A stretch of 64,000 nt of DNA. Source: Candidatus Poribacteria bacterium. Lineage in GTDB: Bacteria; Poribacteria; WGA-4E; WGA-3G. This document shows positions 8,956 through 17,030 of this stretch, one piece after another. The stretch covers positions 51,631 through 115,630 of the forward strand of contig JAAXGN010000078.1 in the NCBI GenBank assembly GCA_012267415.1, given 5' to 3'. The first letter of the stretch is position 1, and the number at the start of each line of letters is the position of its first letter. The position numbers were made by a program, and so were the translations under genes. Under the pieces are notes generated by a model that saw only the letters and a list, made by a program, of their open reading frames with translations, did not search any database and was not told where the DNA came from.

Positions 8956-8985
8956 ATTTTATCATAACATAGTATTGTCTGTAAA
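8956..8985 (-). promoter_or_regulatory. Probable sigma-70 promoter of the PspA/AAA cluster
   Basis: Read on the minus strand: TTTACA, an 18-nt spacer, then TAAAAT with an upstream TGA (extended -10). The predicted start lies about 40 nt before the GTG of the two-TM protein. The right end of the TnpB element begins only about 10 bp further upstream, so the insertion sits directly behind this promoter. Confidence 0.5.
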
Positions 8986-8995
8986 GAGAAGTCAT

Positions 8996-10262
8996 AGTAC
9001 CCTCTACCTAAAGGTAGGGGTTTGTGCTTCCTCGCTGACAGCCGATCTGAGCTACGTCTTATGTCTGCTCCACTTTAGGCAGCTAAGCCTGCCTGTTTGA
9101 TGTTGATAGCAGCGTTTATGTCTCTGTCGTGATGTGTGCCACACTCAGGACATATCCACTGTCTATCTAAGAGAGTCAAGTCCTTGTTCTTATATCCGCA
9201 GTCGCTACAAGGTTTAGTTGTTGCAGTCCACTTGCCTACTTGTTTGAACGTCTTGCCATGTTTTGCACATTTCTGTTCCATTATCGGCAAGAACTGTGCA
9301 AAAGACAAGTCGGATACTTTGCGTCCCCAAAGTCTTTTCATACCGTCAATATTTAGGGTCTCAAAGACAAGTGCATCGTATTCACGACAAAGATGTGTGG
9401 CAAGTTTCCAGTGCCAATCAAGGCGTCGGTTAGAGATATCGCGATATTGTCTGCACACTGCACGCAATGCACGATACCAGTTGCCTGAACCCTTAACTTT
9501 GCATGAAAATGCTTGACTTAGCGAACGTAACTTATTCAAGGACTTTTTCAAAAATTGTGGAGATTCTATCTTCCCACCATCACTGCTTGTTAGAAATGTT
9601 GTCAATCCAAAATCAAAGCCTGCTCTCTTATCTGTCTTGGCAAAGGGTTCTGAATCGTCAACATTATCACAGGAAAAGCATATCCAATAGTCTCCGCATC
9701 TATCACGTTTGATCGTTATCGTTTTGATCTCACCTTTCATTTCTCTATGTTTATGAAAGGAATACCACGTATCAATACAGTTGACTTTAAATCTGTTGTC
9801 ATAAATCGTATAGCCTTTTTGTGTAAAAGTCATGGAGTTATATTTGTGACGCGGCTTGATATGCGGTCTACCTACTTTACGCGTTGTCAAACCTGCTTCG
9901 CGTTCTTTGATATTTTTAAAGAAAGCATCGTAAGCCTTTCCATATCGCAACACAACATCTTGAATAACTTGACTCGGCAGTTGTCTCCAATGCGGTTTAG
10001 TCGTCCTTTTCAACTTGGTAACATGACGGTTCATCCTATAAGCAGATATGTTCTTTTTATGCCTGCGATAATACCTACGCTGCAATGTCATGATATGCAC
10101 GTGGATGTGCCACATATCATCAAGCATATTGCCTAACTTAAGAGTGTTCTTTTGGGACTGAAGTTTATATTTATACGTCTTGCTCATAGTATCCTACATC
10201 TGTGAAGTTTCTACATCCCTTTACGGGAGGTCGTTGATGCTCGTAATACCAATGTTGATGTA
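8996..10262 (-). mobile_element. Solo tnpB element of the IS200/IS605 (IS1341-type) group
   Basis: The element has a tnpB gene but no tnpA. The right end shows a 9-bp hairpin at 9001-9020 (CTACCT with AGGTAG and a T-G wobble), typical of the structured ends that TnpA recognises and of the 3' end of the guide (omega) RNA. The left end shows a small hairpin, TCCC-TTTAC-GGGA (about 10215-10228). Boundaries are approximate because no empty-site comparison is available. It must rely on a TnpA supplied elsewhere to move. Confidence 0.65.
9075..10187 (-). CDS. tnpB: TnpB, RNA-guided RuvC nuclease
   Basis: A 370-aa protein with the full TnpB layout: basic N-terminal helical/WED region, RuvC motif I GFDFG (Asp 192), RuvC motif II VFETLNIDGM (Glu 276), a Cys4 zinc ribbon (CSDC at 327-330, CPEC at 346-349) and RuvC motif III HDRDINAA (Asp 354/356). 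All catalytic residues are present and the frame is intact, so it could be active. TnpB cuts DNA next to a TAM using an omega RNA transcribed from the element's right end, here downstream of the stop towards 8996. It is isolated from any transposase. Confidence 0.92.
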   Translation of the reverse strand: MSKTYKYKLQSQKNTLKLGNMLDDMWHIHVHIMTLQRRYYRRHKKNISAYRMNRHVTKLKRTTKPHWRQLPSQVIQDVVLRYGKAYDAFFKNIKEREAGLTTRKVGRPHIKPRHKYNSMTFTQKGYTIYDNRFKVNCIDTWYSFHKHREMKGEIKTITIKRDRCGDYWICFSCDNVDDSEPFAKTDKRAGFDFGLTTFLTSSDGGKIESPQFLKKSLNKLRSLSQAFSCKVKGSGNWYRALRAVCRQYRDISNRRLDWHWKLATHLCREYDALVFETLNIDGMKRLWGRKVSDLSFAQFLPIMEQKCAKHGKTFKQVGKWTATTKPCSDCGYKNKDLTLLDRQWICPECGTHHDRDINAAINIKQAGLAA

Positions 10263-10563
10263 GTCTAAATAGTATATCACATTTTCTTCCTTTGTCAAGT
10301 TTGTTTTTTTGTCAAGGATACTTAACTGTTTACATCCCGCAAACTAAAGCATGAGGATTTGACAGAAGAGTGTTAATTACAATTACTTAGTGGTGTATCA
10401 ATACCTTCGCCATTTTTGAACGCTTCAGTTAAATGAGAATATAGTGTTAAGCTACCATTGAAATGTGATATTGCAGGTTTACATGAATAAAAATAGTTTC
10501 AGGTTTTTGCTGAAGTATTTTTAATTATCATTTATATGCATTGTGATTAGAGTGTCCACTCTT

Positions 10564-10580
10564 CAGTCCCTACGGGACTA
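10564..10580. repeat. Single CAGTCCCTACGGGACTAAAG repeat
   Basis: A lone palindromic core (AGTCCCTACGGGACT) of the family clustered at 5893-6056, without the GATATGTTTATAGA tail. It is within the gene-debris region upstream of the deacylase. Confidence 0.65.
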
Positions 10581-10691
10581 AAGACACATCAATAACAGAT
10601 TAATTTCTTTAAATTGATGCTTACTGTACTACAATACACAGATAATTTAACAGAAAATCTATTTTTGGCGAAGATATTGGTGTATACGATT

Positions 10692-10841
10692 CTATCTAAA
10701 CTGATCATTGAGAGGTGGTTTAAAACGTTGAATTAGTTCTTTTTTAATACCTTGGCGTGTCTCAGCAGAATAAGGCACATAAATGGAAACATAGTTCATT
10801 CCTTGGCGGAGTCTAATCAGGTCATTTGCTAATGAAATAGT
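10692..10841 (-). pseudogene. Remnant of a GIY-YIG-like nuclease (C-terminal 49 residues)
   Basis: A minus-strand reading frame encodes LIRLRQGMNYVSIY, then SAETRQGIKKELIQRFKPPL and NDQFR before a TAG. The pattern 'ELI-x-R-F-x-PPLN' is what the tail of GIY-YIG-type endonuclease domains looks like. A stop directly precedes the fragment and there is no start codon, so it is debris rather than a gene. The family assignment is tentative. Confidence 0.35.
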
Positions 10842-10890
10842 TTAACATGCTTTTAGTTAGTATGTCAACGAACAAGTCAAATTTAGTTGT

Positions 10891-10919
10891 TTCAAAATTC
10901 ACGTATATTTTGGTATAAT
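10891..10919 (+). promoter_or_regulatory. Possible promoter of the deacylase operon
   Basis: An extended -10, TGGTATAAT (10911-10919), preceded at 17 nt by a weak TTCAAA. Transcription would start near 10926, giving a ~75-nt leader to the GTG at 11001. The strong extended -10 carries the call. Confidence 0.4.
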
Positions 10920-11000
10920 TGCCAAGAGATGAAATAAACCTATATACACTCATCATTTTCACACGATAATGAAGATTTGACGATGACAATAGGAGGAAAA

Positions 11001-12548
11001 GTGACGTTTGATACTATTATATCTGGCGGTAGCATTGTTGATGGAACAGGGAAACGCGATCCTTATGTCGCAGATATCGGCATTCAATCCGATAAAATCA
11101 CTGAGATTGGAGACCTTGAAAAAGCAGATACGTCCTGTCGTATATCTGCTGATGGATTAGTTGTGTGCCCCGGTTTTGTTGATGTTCACGTGCATTCTGA
11201 AATATCGTTACTCGGGGGGCGGGACCAATATGCCACCCTCATGCAGGGTGTTACAACGCATCTTGCAGCACCCGACGGTTTTGGGTGGGCTCCACTTGCT
11301 CCTAAACTTGCACAAGAACTATGGCATTATACACAATTTGCCTATGGGGATGATGAAGTTCCGCTTAACTGGCAGACTCCAGATGAATATCTGAATATGT
11401 TCAACGGTAGGATACCTGCGAATCTTTATCCACAAGTACCGCACTGTGCTGTCCGTCTCGGTGCAATGGGGTGGGATGCACGTCCTGCTACTACAGATGA
11501 ACTGAAAGCAATGGAACGGACAACGCGCGATTGGCTTGATGCTGGGGCATGTTGCCTCTGCTTAGGATTAGATTATCAACCCTCTGCGAACGCTGATCTG
11601 AATGAACTGGTATATCTCTCAAAGGTGGCTGCAAGTTATGATGCAATTTATGCTGCACATATCCGTTACCAACTTATCGGTAGGAAGGCTGCATGGGAAG
11701 AGACAATTGAAATTGCGAAACAAGCAAACATACCTATCCATGTTTCACATGAACGTGTTGATGATGAAGTAGCAGAGATCCTTACAGAAGTTGACCGTGA
11801 AAACATTGATCTGACCTTTGAATCCTATCTTTATCCTGCTGGCATGACACATCTTGCGATGTTGCTTCCCATGAAATATCAAACAGGAACACCCGAAGAT
11901 ATGTTGCAGAATTTGGAGAATCCGGACGTGCGAGAGCAATCTCTCCCTTACTTGCGTGAGAAATTGGGTGAAGGTAATCAGATTATAGGATATAACAATT
12001 CCGGTAGATATATCGGTATGTTACTCTTCCAAGCAGCTGAAGCGGAAGGGAAGACGAATGAAGAATTCGCTTATGATTTTATAAGACAGGAGGCTGCCAT
12101 TGAGACCTTTATTATGCCATGGGGAACACCACCTGAAGCAAACGAACGGATTTTAGACAGAACAGCAAGGCATCCTCGGATGATGATTGCAAGCGATGGT
12201 GTCTACAACATCCCACATCCACACCCAAGAAGTTATGGGTGTTTCGTGCAGTATCTTGGTAAGTATGTAAGAGATAAACAGATAGTCTCACTAAAGGAAG
12301 CAGTATATAAGATGAGCGGTTTCCCCGCTGAAAGATTTAGACTGACGGATCGCGGTAGAATCGCTGAAGGTCTTGCTGCTGACATTGTCATATTTGACCC
12401 AGATACCGTTGCGGATCAATCTACTTGGTTTGAACCTGTGAACCCTCCTATAGGGATAAATTGGGTGCTTGTCAACGGTATTCCAGTGATTGAAAATTCT
12501 AATGTCACTGACAAGTTACCGGGGAGAGTGCTGCGACATACACGATAG
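11001..12548 (+). CDS. N-acyl-D-amino-acid deacylase family amidohydrolase
   Basis: I place the start at the GTG at 11001, directly after AGGAGG (10991-10996); this gives the family's usual opening, VTFDTIISGGSIVDGTG. The protein is about 515 aa, the normal length for D-aminoacylases. Metal-site motifs follow in order: PGFVDVHVHSE, the AAHIRYQ and HVSHERV histidines, and ASDGVYN with the catalytic Asp. The C-terminus returns to the small beta domain (GLAADIVIFDPDTV). Such enzymes hydrolyse N-acyl-D-amino acids, although several relatives act on other amides or cyclic imides, so the substrate is uncertain. A flavoprotein gene follows after 13 nt. Confidence 0.88.
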   Translation: MTFDTIISGGSIVDGTGKRDPYVADIGIQSDKITEIGDLEKADTSCRISADGLVVCPGFVDVHVHSEISLLGGRDQYATLMQGVTTHLAAPDGFGWAPLAPKLAQELWHYTQFAYGDDEVPLNWQTPDEYLNMFNGRIPANLYPQVPHCAVRLGAMGWDARPATTDELKAMERTTRDWLDAGACCLCLGLDYQPSANADLNELVYLSKVAASYDAIYAAHIRYQLIGRKAAWEETIEIAKQANIPIHVSHERVDDEVAEILTEVDRENIDLTFESYLYPAGMTHLAMLLPMKYQTGTPEDMLQNLENPDVREQSLPYLREKLGEGNQIIGYNNSGRYIGMLLFQAAEAEGKTNEEFAYDFIRQEAAIETFIMPWGTPPEANERILDRTARHPRMMIASDGVYNIPHPHPRSYGCFVQYLGKYVRDKQIVSLKEAVYKMSGFPAERFRLTDRGRIAEGLAADIVIFDPDTVADQSTWFEPVNPPIGINWVLVNGIPVIENSNVTDKLPGRVLRHTR

Positions 12549-12561
12549 AGGAGAGCGACCT

Positions 12562-14010
12562 ATGGATAGATATGACCTTACTATCATTGGTGGTGGGAGT
12601 GCTGGACTCGTGCTTGCTGTCGCTGGCGCGAAACTTGGTAAAAAAACTGCACTGGTTGAGAAGCACCGCCTCGGAGGGGATTGTCTCTGGACAGGTTGTG
12701 TTCCGTCTAAAGCACTGCTCAAGGCAGCAAAAGTTGCGAATTACTTCAAAAACAGCGAAAAATACGGAATCCCATCAGGTGAGATAAAACCAGATTTTCA
12801 ACAGGTCATGAACTATGTCCGAAGCACACAGAATCATATTGAGGAAGAACACGATAACCCAGAACGATTCCGAGATATGGGTGTTGATGTCATCTTCGGT
12901 GAAGGACACTTTGACTCACGTGAAACACTTGTAGTCAAGGATCGTGAAAATGGTGAAACACGAACGGTCAACAGCAAGAAGTTTGTTATCAGTACAGGAT
13001 CGCGTCCTCTGGTACCCTCTATTCCCGGTTTAGATTCATGCGATCATCTGGATAGTGAAAACGTTTGGGAGTTGACCGAACTGCCACAACGACTCTTGGT
13101 TGTCGGTGCCGGTCCGATTGGAATTGAATTGGGACAGGCGTTTCATCGACTTGGATCGGAAGTAACGATTGCACAACGAAGCAACCGTATCATGAATAAA
13201 GAGGACTTGGACGTCTCCGAGAAGATGTTTGATTACCTAAGTGCAGATGGTATTGATATCAGACTCAATACCGGTATAGATGCAGTAGAGAAACACGATG
13301 ATATCACTGTAACATTTTCTGGCACTGGAACAGATCGCAGTGAAAACGAAGACAATCAGAAACAGACTTTTGATAAGATACTGATTGCCACCGGTCGTGC
13401 TCCAAATGTTGAGGGGTTAGGTCTTAAAGAAATTGGTATTCAGGTTGGGAAAAGTGGAATTGTCGTTAACAACAGACTTCAGACCCATGTGAAGAACATC
13501 TATGCTGCTGGGGACGTAATCGGACATTACCTATTTACCCATGTCGCAGCATTTCAAGCACAACTTCTCATCAAGAATATATTACTCCCTTTTCGTCAAA
13601 AGATCAACTATGGTGTTGTGCCCTGGACGACGTTCTGTGACCCAGAAGTTGCCCGATGTGGTCTGACTGAAGCTGAAGCGAGAGAGAAATATGGTGATGT
13701 TGATGTGTTCAGGCTGGACCAATCTGATGTTGACAGAGCTGTTGCTGATGGGGAAACACAGGGGTTTACGAAAGTCATAGCAAGCAGATGGAGGGGAAGA
13801 ATATTAGGTGTTCATATTGTCGGTACCAATGCAGGGGAAGTGCTCCATGAGTATGTGTTAGCAATGCAGGAAGGGATTCCGTTACGCAAATTGAGCGGTA
13901 TGATTCATGTGTATCCGACTTATGCTACGAGTGTGTTACGGGTGGCAGCTAAGTGGTTATCAGAAGGGACGTTGGTTCAGACGTTGCGAAAATTGATTAG
14001 ATCAAGGTAA
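12562..14010 (+). CDS. FAD/NAD(P) disulfide oxidoreductase (mercuric reductase / lipoamide dehydrogenase type)
   Basis: A 482-aa class I pyridine-nucleotide disulfide oxidoreductase. I start it at the ATG at 12562, after GAGGAGAG and 13 nt past the deacylase stop, so translation is coupled. Motifs: FAD loop IIGGGSAGL, redox-active disulfide GGDCLWTGCVPSK, NAD loop VVGAGPIGIELG, second FAD motif YAAGDV. The C-terminal interface reads SGMIHVYPTYATSVLR instead of the His-Pro-Thr-x-Ser-E of lipoamide dehydrogenases. The N-terminal heavy-metal domain and C-terminal Cys pair of true MerA are absent. It is therefore a MerA-like reductase of unknown electron acceptor, not a proven mercury enzyme. Confidence 0.85.
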   Translation: MDRYDLTIIGGGSAGLVLAVAGAKLGKKTALVEKHRLGGDCLWTGCVPSKALLKAAKVANYFKNSEKYGIPSGEIKPDFQQVMNYVRSTQNHIEEEHDNPERFRDMGVDVIFGEGHFDSRETLVVKDRENGETRTVNSKKFVISTGSRPLVPSIPGLDSCDHLDSENVWELTELPQRLLVVGAGPIGIELGQAFHRLGSEVTIAQRSNRIMNKEDLDVSEKMFDYLSADGIDIRLNTGIDAVEKHDDITVTFSGTGTDRSENEDNQKQTFDKILIATGRAPNVEGLGLKEIGIQVGKSGIVVNNRLQTHVKNIYAAGDVIGHYLFTHVAAFQAQLLIKNILLPFRQKINYGVVPWTTFCDPEVARCGLTEAEAREKYGDVDVFRLDQSDVDRAVADGETQGFTKVIASRWRGRILGVHIVGTNAGEVLHEYVLAMQEGIPLRKLSGMIHVYPTYATSVLRVAAKWLSEGTLVQTLRKLIRSR

Positions 14011-14678
14011 GACAATTTTTCAACGGGAATTGTTTTAACTTTTCCAGATTCGTAATCAGCAATGCTTTGGTCAATCTCGGCTTCAATTTCGGGTTTTATC
14101 TCTAATCCTTCATCTGGATCATAGTGGTAATCCTCAAGTGCGAGCTCAAAAAGTTCATAAGCTACAAAGAACTCACGAAATGCTGCGTCTAACTGCTGAC
14201 GGGAAGAGTTTTGCTGAAAGAGAATTACAAGCCTTTCGCGTACACTGAAAATTTCCTGTGTAACAAGTGATCGTATAACTTTGCAAAATTCATTGAATGG
14301 TAATTCGGAGATTTTAATTTCTGGCATCGGATCGCTTTCCAAGTAACCTCCCATCCGTCTGCACATCCGTTCTTCAAGAGTTGTATTCCGATTAGATTGG
14401 ATGTATTCAAGTTGGCGTTTTAGTTTTTTTGCTAATGATGTGTGCGGGTCAAGACCGTTCAGCGGGTCTTCTATATATTCTTCGAGCCAGAATGCGATGC
14501 TCTCGTACCCACAGAAGAACTCTCGGAATTCTGCATCCAGTTCTGTTTTTTTCTCTGATGACAGGTCAAGGTTAAGCAGTGCAATGAGTTGTTCACGAGA
14601 CTGAAAAAAGTCATCATTAATAAGCATTTCAAGTAACTGAAGTAATTCGCTATGCGACATATCAGATAGTTTTTTCAT
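13977..14678 (-). CDS. Helical protein with an internal duplication
   Basis: A 233-aa protein; the ATG at 14676-14678 follows a GGAG site. The family is not recognised. Two halves are related: REQLIALLNLDLSS with LDAEFREFFCGYESIAFWLE (about residues 25-75) against RERLVILFQQNSS with LDAAFREFFVAYELFELALE (about 150-195). Each is followed by an acidic segment with a DP pair (EDPLNGLDP, YDPDEGLEI). The C-terminus, ETxxDQSIADYESGK-like, resembles tails of small antitoxin-type proteins, but no partner toxin is adjacent. Its 3' end overlaps the converging flavoprotein gene by 34 nt. Confidence 0.7.
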   Translation of the reverse strand: MKKLSDMSHSELLQLLEMLINDDFFQSREQLIALLNLDLSSEKKTELDAEFREFFCGYESIAFWLEEYIEDPLNGLDPHTSLAKKLKRQLEYIQSNRNTTLEERMCRRMGGYLESDPMPEIKISELPFNEFCKVIRSLVTQEIFSVRERLVILFQQNSSRQQLDAAFREFFVAYELFELALEDYHYDPDEGLEIKPEIEAEIDQSIADYESGKVKTIPVEKLSYLDLINFRNV

Positions 14679-15051
14679 GAGATTCTCCAAGCATGTGTTA
14701 AAACTGCTACATATTCTAACACACTTTATAGACTGCGTCAATGTTATTAACAGCATCCATGAATATCGTTAAAATCGTCTGTTTTTTAATTTGGGAAGTT
14801 GGGAAAAGAGTCGGAGACTACACCCCTATTTGGTTAAGGAATATCAGGGAATTTAACCTTACACATATTAAATGCGGCGACCAATTGCACAAATTAGAGG
14901 TTGTAGTTCCGACCCACCTAAGGAGGCTTATGTGATACTTAACAATTATTATGCCAACAAAAATGTGATAAAATGCGTTCTTTCTTGTCGTAATTGCCTA
15001 TTTTTTCAACAGATTGATGAAAAAATAGACAATCTGTCTTGAGGTTTGCTT
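14679..15051. other. Intergenic region, largely featureless
   Basis: Between the 5' end of the duplicated-domain gene and the 3' end of rtcB. Only the terminator-like hairpin at 14998-15028 stands out. A small plus-strand frame at 14741-14935 has no ribosome site, and its composition does not look coding. Confidence 0.5.
14998..15028 (-). terminator. Terminator-like hairpin after rtcB
   Basis: A perfect 10-bp stem, CTATTTTTTC with GAAAAAATAG, around an 11-nt loop. It starts 24 nt beyond the rtcB stop. The stem is A/T-rich and gives a U-run on the rtcB transcript. Confidence 0.55.
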
Positions 15052-16506
15052 TTATCCCTTTACAACACCAATCGGACGCAAACGCGCGACGCGGCGAGAA
15101 AGTCCTGCCTCATCAACCACACGAACGACCTCATCAACATCCTTATATGCCTCTGGTACCTCTTCCTGTAAAGTACGTTTGCCTTCTGCTCGGACGTAGA
15201 TGCCCCGTTTCTCAAGGTCTTTCTGTATTGAACGTCCTTCAGTCAATGCAATGGCTTTGCGTCTTGATAACACTCTACCCGCGCCATGACAGGTTGTTCC
15301 CCACGTCTCTGCCATCGCACCCGGATTACCGACTAACACATAAGACGCAGTTCCCATATCACCCGGAATCAACACAGGTTGACCGACTTTCTGATATTTA
15401 TCGGGAATCTCAGGATGACCAGCAGGAAACGCACGGGTTGCACCTTTACGGTGAACAAATAACTCACGCTCCTCACCATCAACATCATGCTTCTCAAACT
15501 TGCCGATATTATGTGCAACGTCATACACAAGTTCCAAACCGAGTTCATCCTCTGTCGTGTCAAAATACTTCATGAAGGTCTGGCGGACAAGATGCATGAT
15601 ACATTGCCTGTTGTTCCACGCATAATTCGCACTACACGCCATCGCAGTGATGTAATCTTGTCCCTCTGGGGAGTTGATGGGAGCAGACGCAAGCTGCCGA
15701 TCCGGTAGGTTTAATCCGTATCTTTCAGTGACTTGAACCCAACTCTTGACATGTTCATCACAGATCTGATAACCGAACCCACGTGAACCGGTATGAATCA
15801 TAACACATACATTACCGACCTCCAATCCCATTGCATCCGCTGCTTCCTGATAGAAGATACGATCAACAACTTGTACTTCCAGAAAATGGTTTCCTGAACC
15901 GAGTGTTCCGAGTTGATTCTTCCCGCGTTCCAATGCACGTTGACTTGCAGCATCAGCACTTGCATGTTGAAGGAATCCCGTCGCTTCTGTATATTTCAGA
16001 TCATCTGGATGTCCGTATTCACGTTCAATTGCCCATTGCGCGCCTTTTTCTATCATGTATTTTTCTTCATTCAAGGATAGATTTATCTGTCCTCTTGAAC
16101 CAACACCACAAGGCACACTGTCAAATAATTCTCCGATGAGTCCTTTTGTCTTGCCTTCTAACTGTGTGTCCTTTAAGTTTGTTCTGATTAAGCGTACACC
16201 GCAATTTATGTCGTAACCGATTCCGCCGGGAGAAACGACACCGTCAGCTTTTGGGTCAGTTGCGGCAACCCCGCCGATGACGAAACCGTATCCCCAGTGC
16301 AAGTCTGGCATAGCAAGCGAGTGTTTGACGATCCCAGGAAGATGCGCGACATTTGCAACTTGCTGCAGTGCTTCATCACTTTTAGCTTGTTCAAGTAGTT
16401 TTTCGTTGGCGTAAACTATGCCATCTACACGCATTCCTTTCATGTAACTCTTCGGGATACGCCAACGGTAGTCGTCAATTTTTTGTAGAATTACTTTTTC
16501 TGCCAT
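15052..16506 (-). CDS. rtcB: RtcB RNA-splicing ligase
   Basis: A 484-aa protein, full length for RtcB. It joins 2',3'-cyclic phosphate (or 3'-phosphate) and 5'-OH RNA ends using GTP and manganese. Signatures: MPDLHWGYGFVIGGVAATD near the N-terminus, the metal site GGIGYDINCGVRL, GTLGSGNHFLEVQ, HTGSRGFGYQ, DVAHNIGK, and TTCHGAGRVLSR with the histidine that is guanylated. Upstream AAGGGAGGGA fits the ATG. No archease, RtcA or RtcR is adjacent, so it appears to be a single-gene unit for RNA repair. Confidence 0.97.
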   Translation of the reverse strand: MAEKVILQKIDDYRWRIPKSYMKGMRVDGIVYANEKLLEQAKSDEALQQVANVAHLPGIVKHSLAMPDLHWGYGFVIGGVAATDPKADGVVSPGGIGYDINCGVRLIRTNLKDTQLEGKTKGLIGELFDSVPCGVGSRGQINLSLNEEKYMIEKGAQWAIEREYGHPDDLKYTEATGFLQHASADAASQRALERGKNQLGTLGSGNHFLEVQVVDRIFYQEAADAMGLEVGNVCVMIHTGSRGFGYQICDEHVKSWVQVTERYGLNLPDRQLASAPINSPEGQDYITAMACSANYAWNNRQCIMHLVRQTFMKYFDTTEDELGLELVYDVAHNIGKFEKHDVDGEERELFVHRKGATRAFPAGHPEIPDKYQKVGQPVLIPGDMGTASYVLVGNPGAMAETWGTTCHGAGRVLSRRKAIALTEGRSIQKDLEKRGIYVRAEGKRTLQEEVPEAYKDVDEVVRVVDEAGLSRRVARLRPIGVVKG

Positions 16507-16999
16507 GATAGTCCCTCCCTTGTGTTTGTTTATTTTCAGTTCTTTTTACGCTTTTTGTTCCACCATACTTGCAAGAATCCCCAATATCATATCGGACTGG
16601 GAGACCAGAACTGTATCTAAGGTAAAATTGCTATACGCCATTGAGAGAATCTCCTTAAAAATAATTTACCAGTGTGAAAGGTGTTGCAACCCCGACGCAC
16701 ATCCCACATAAGTCAGAATGTTAGACCAAATGTTAATTATACAGCATTTTTCTTCAGAATGCAATCTTTGTTAAATCTCGGAGGGTGTGTAAATTCTTTG
16801 TTGAAACACATGAGTAAAGGGAGGAATAAAGTTTCTGTAAAATTCCACGCCCCAGAGGGGCGAAAGGTGTATAGAAAACGTTGGCATTACCATAGTAAGT
16901 CCCAGAGGGACGAAAGGTATATCAGGTTAGGGAATTAGATACACACGTTCTGTACACCTTTCGCACCGCTGGTGCTTGGAATTTTGTTATTCACACGTT
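16507..16999. other. Gap between MocA gene and rtcB with repeats
   Basis: This must contain the rtcB promoter on the minus strand. The right part is filled by the 'AGTCCCAGAGGGACGAAAGG' repeats (from 16844). Nothing else is recognisable. Confidence 0.5.
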
Positions 17000-17030
17000 C
17001 TATACACCTTTCGCACCGCTGGTGCTTAGT
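16844..17030. repeat. Cluster of CGAAAGGTGTATAG repeats, four units
   Basis: Two rightward units with CCCAGAGGG palindromes followed by ACGAAAGGTGTATAG-like tails (about 16844-16880 and 16896-16922). Two leftward units have TATACACCTTTCGCACCGCT and a GGTGCTT palindrome (about 16944-16978 and 16993-17028). The last unit overlaps the 3' end of the MocA gene at 17000 and supplies its stop codon. Confidence 0.75.

Larger units (their letters stand above)
10263..10890. other. Non-coding region with gene debris
   Basis: No intact gene. Minus-strand remnants are visible. Around 10465-10525 a run reads LKILQQKPETIFIHVNLQYH, closely matching the end of the small gene at 49334 (LKILLQKPEPIVIQ). In another frame down to about 10374, SHFNGSLTLYSHLTEAFKNG ends with a stop. 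One CCCTACGGGACT repeat lies at 10564-10580. A GIY-YIG-like tail is listed separately. The stretch looks like an old insertion site where several genes have decayed. Confidence 0.45.

Noticed and set aside
12562..14010. Calling the flavoprotein MerA (mercury resistance)
   Set aside because: It lacks the N-terminal metal-binding domain and the C-terminal Cys pair, and no mer genes are nearby.
15039..15575. Plus-strand open frame of 178 aa opposite rtcB
   Set aside because: His/Pro-rich shadow of a strongly conserved rtcB gene.
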